A DNA stretch of 6,229 nt from Clostridia bacterium (GTDB taxonomy: Bacteria; Bacillota; Clostridia; Oscillospirales; Acutalibacteraceae), in the NCBI GenBank assembly GCA_017552845.1, contig JAFZOE010000296.1:1-6229 (forward strand). Direction: 5' to 3'. The notes under the pieces are model-generated. The model had not been told where the DNA came from. It ran no database searches and saw nothing but the letters and a program-made list of their open reading frames with translations. Numbering within the stretch: the stretch's first letter is position 1; the number at the start of each line of letters is the position of its first letter. Position numbers and translations under genes: made by a program. Positions 5,231 to 6,229 of this stretch are shown in pieces.

Positions 5231-6229
5231 TCAGTTTACTTCAACCTGATATTTCTTAGTCTGCGTGTCATAGGAGAAGTTGCCTCCCGTGAGGACATAA
5301 TACTGAATCATCGCGGAGTCATTGTCGTCAACGATGCCATACTGATCGCATACGTCCGCCGCGAGCTTATAGCATTCACGCAGAATAGCGTTTTCGGCAA
5401 TCTTCTCTGCCGAGTCGCCGTCTCTGTCCTTCGGATACCAGCTCGTGGGATCGAGTCTCGCCTGCTCAACCATGCTCGCATCGTTTGCAGTGCAGAGTGA
5501 GTCGCCGTTGACATCGCCGGGAACTATAAGATAATACGTCGCCTTGACGGTGCCGTCATAATCGTCGATAAGCTCAATCTTTGTGCCGGTGCCGCAGATT
5601 TTTGTTCCTTTGCTCGGCGTGATGCTGATATGTCCGTCGCCTTTAACATCAAACTGCTGCTCAAGATTTGCTTTGGTTATCTTCTTGCCTGCGTTATAGA
5701 CATAACCGTCAATCTGCGAGGGAGTATCAACAGTAACTATTTCCGCATCAGATAAGGCTTCATTTATCTCCGCCTCAACCTCAACTCTCTCATAGACAGG
5801 ATAGAAGTAAACCACGGTATCTTTTGCAGCCGCCGGCATGGTCCAGGTCTGAAGATTCACTTCTGTTCCGCCTGGAGTTTCGGACCAGTAGAGGAAGGTG
5901 AAATTATTCACTGCAGGTGAACCGGCAGGTATAGCGGTAAGAGAATCACCGTAACCGAGATAGAATTCATTATTGTCAAATACAGCCTTATTGACGAAAG
6001 TTGCGTCGCCGTTGATGCTGTCGGGTTCAAGGAAGGCAACTCTGTAGCTGAGTTTATCCCAGTTTGCCGTGACGGTCAGATTCTCGCCGGGCATGGTTGC
6101 GGGAACGGCGGGAGTCCAGCCGGTGAATTCATAGCCCGGTCTCTCAGGATCGGCAGGAGCAATAATCGGCGTGCCGAATTCGGCGGTAATCGGTGAAATG
6201 GTGTTTCCGCCTGCCGTATCATAGGTCAG
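5231..6229 (-). CDS. C-terminal part of surface/secreted protein with InlB-type (Listeria-Bacteroides) repeats and dockerin-like end
   Basis: The frame is open to the right window edge, so the true start is outside; the internal ATG at 6094 lies inside a repeat and is not a start. The 332 visible residues begin with a repeat (nt 6059-6229) carrying YDTAGGNTISPITAEFGTPI, then GYEFTGWTPAVPATMPGENL and ending TVTANW, the classic Listeria-Bacteroides/Flg_new pattern. A more degenerate copy follows (YRVAFLEPD to FTFLYWSETPGG to YFYPVYE, about nt 5789-6052). Next is a beta-rich linker with GTGTKIELIDD. The dockerin-like segment has GDVNGDSLCTAND (a full DxNxD...D calcium loop, nt 5480-5515), DRDGDSAEKIAE (nt 5393-5428) and a degenerate ADVCDQYGIVDDND near 5318-5359. 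Such proteins are usually exported and act in adhesion or carbohydrate binding, but the signal peptide is not in view. The short tail after the last motif has no LPxTG sorting signal. Confidence 0.88.
   Translation of the reverse strand: MTYDTAGGNTISPITAEFGTPIIAPADPERPGYEFTGWTPAVPATMPGENLTVTANWDKLSYRVAFLEPDSINGDATFVNKAVFDNNEFYLGYGDSLTAIPAGSPAVNNFTFLYWSETPGGTEVNLQTWTMPAAAKDTVVYFYPVYERVEVEAEINEALSDAEIVTVDTPSQIDGYVYNAGKKITKANLEQQFDVKGDGHISITPSKGTKICGTGTKIELIDDYDGTVKATYYLIVPGDVNGDSLCTANDASMVEQARLDPTSWYPKDRDGDSAEKIAENAILRECYKLAADVCDQYGIVDDNDSAMIQYYVLTGGNFSYDTQTKKYQVEVN

Noticed and set aside
6092..6094. ATG at 6094 as the start of the leftward surface-protein gene
   Set aside because: The same frame continues upstream for 45 codons with the front half of a Listeria-Bacteroides repeat (TAGGNTISP, GYEFTGWTP), so the gene runs past the window edge.
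1..6229. CRISPR array, insertion sequence, prophage or tRNA/rRNA gene
   Set aside because: No regularly spaced direct repeats, transposase or integrase motifs, or tRNA/rRNA signatures were seen on either strand.

Overview
The window looks like the chromosome of an anaerobic gut-type Firmicute, most likely class Clostridia near the Ruminococcaceae/Oscillospiraceae. The reasons are an McsA/McsB pair, an ECF-type BioY, a small acidic DUF1292 protein, strong AAGGAG ribosome binding sites, sigma-A-like promoters, and a large protein with Listeria-Bacteroides (InlB-type) repeats and a dockerin-like end. Taxonomy is inferred from gene content only.

Layout. Positions 1-1863 hold a leftward operon mcsA-mcsB-moxR: zinc/UVR adaptor, protein arginine kinase, and the N-terminal part of a MoxR AAA+ ATPase cut by the window edge. 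mcsA and mcsB overlap, and moxR starts 20 bases after mcsB. Positions 1864-2043 are a divergent promoter region with a good sigma-A promoter for mcsA, a weaker one for the rightward genes, and a perfect 8-bp inverted repeat between them. Positions 2044-3854 hold rarA (replication-associated recombination ATPase) and bioY (biotin uptake S component), joined by an ATGA overlap. A consensus-like promoter at 3866-3894 then drives a DUF1292 gene (3926-4228). Next is a structured RNA of about 210 nt (4239-4454) closed by an 11-bp terminal stem and followed by a T-run. I read it as 6S RNA, the regulator that sequesters housekeeping RNA polymerase. It is followed by an unrecognised 222-aa protein with beta-propeller-like repeats (4470-5138).

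Two strong hairpin terminators (5145-5212) separate that gene from a convergent leftward gene (5231 to beyond the right edge). The latter encodes the C-terminal 332 residues of a probable surface or secreted protein with InlB-type repeats and calcium-loop dockerin-like motifs.

Most of the window is core cellular machinery: protein quality control, replication-fork maintenance, biotin uptake and a global transcription regulator RNA. The less ordinary points are mcsAB without an adjacent ctsR or clpC but followed by moxR; an McsB whose usual active-site cysteine position is Asp; the inverted repeat in the divergent promoter region, which loosely resembles a BirA operator and lies upstream of a bioY operon; the RNA gene and its possible switch; and the unknown propeller-like protein behind it. 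I see no convincing novel multi-gene system, mobile element or CRISPR array.
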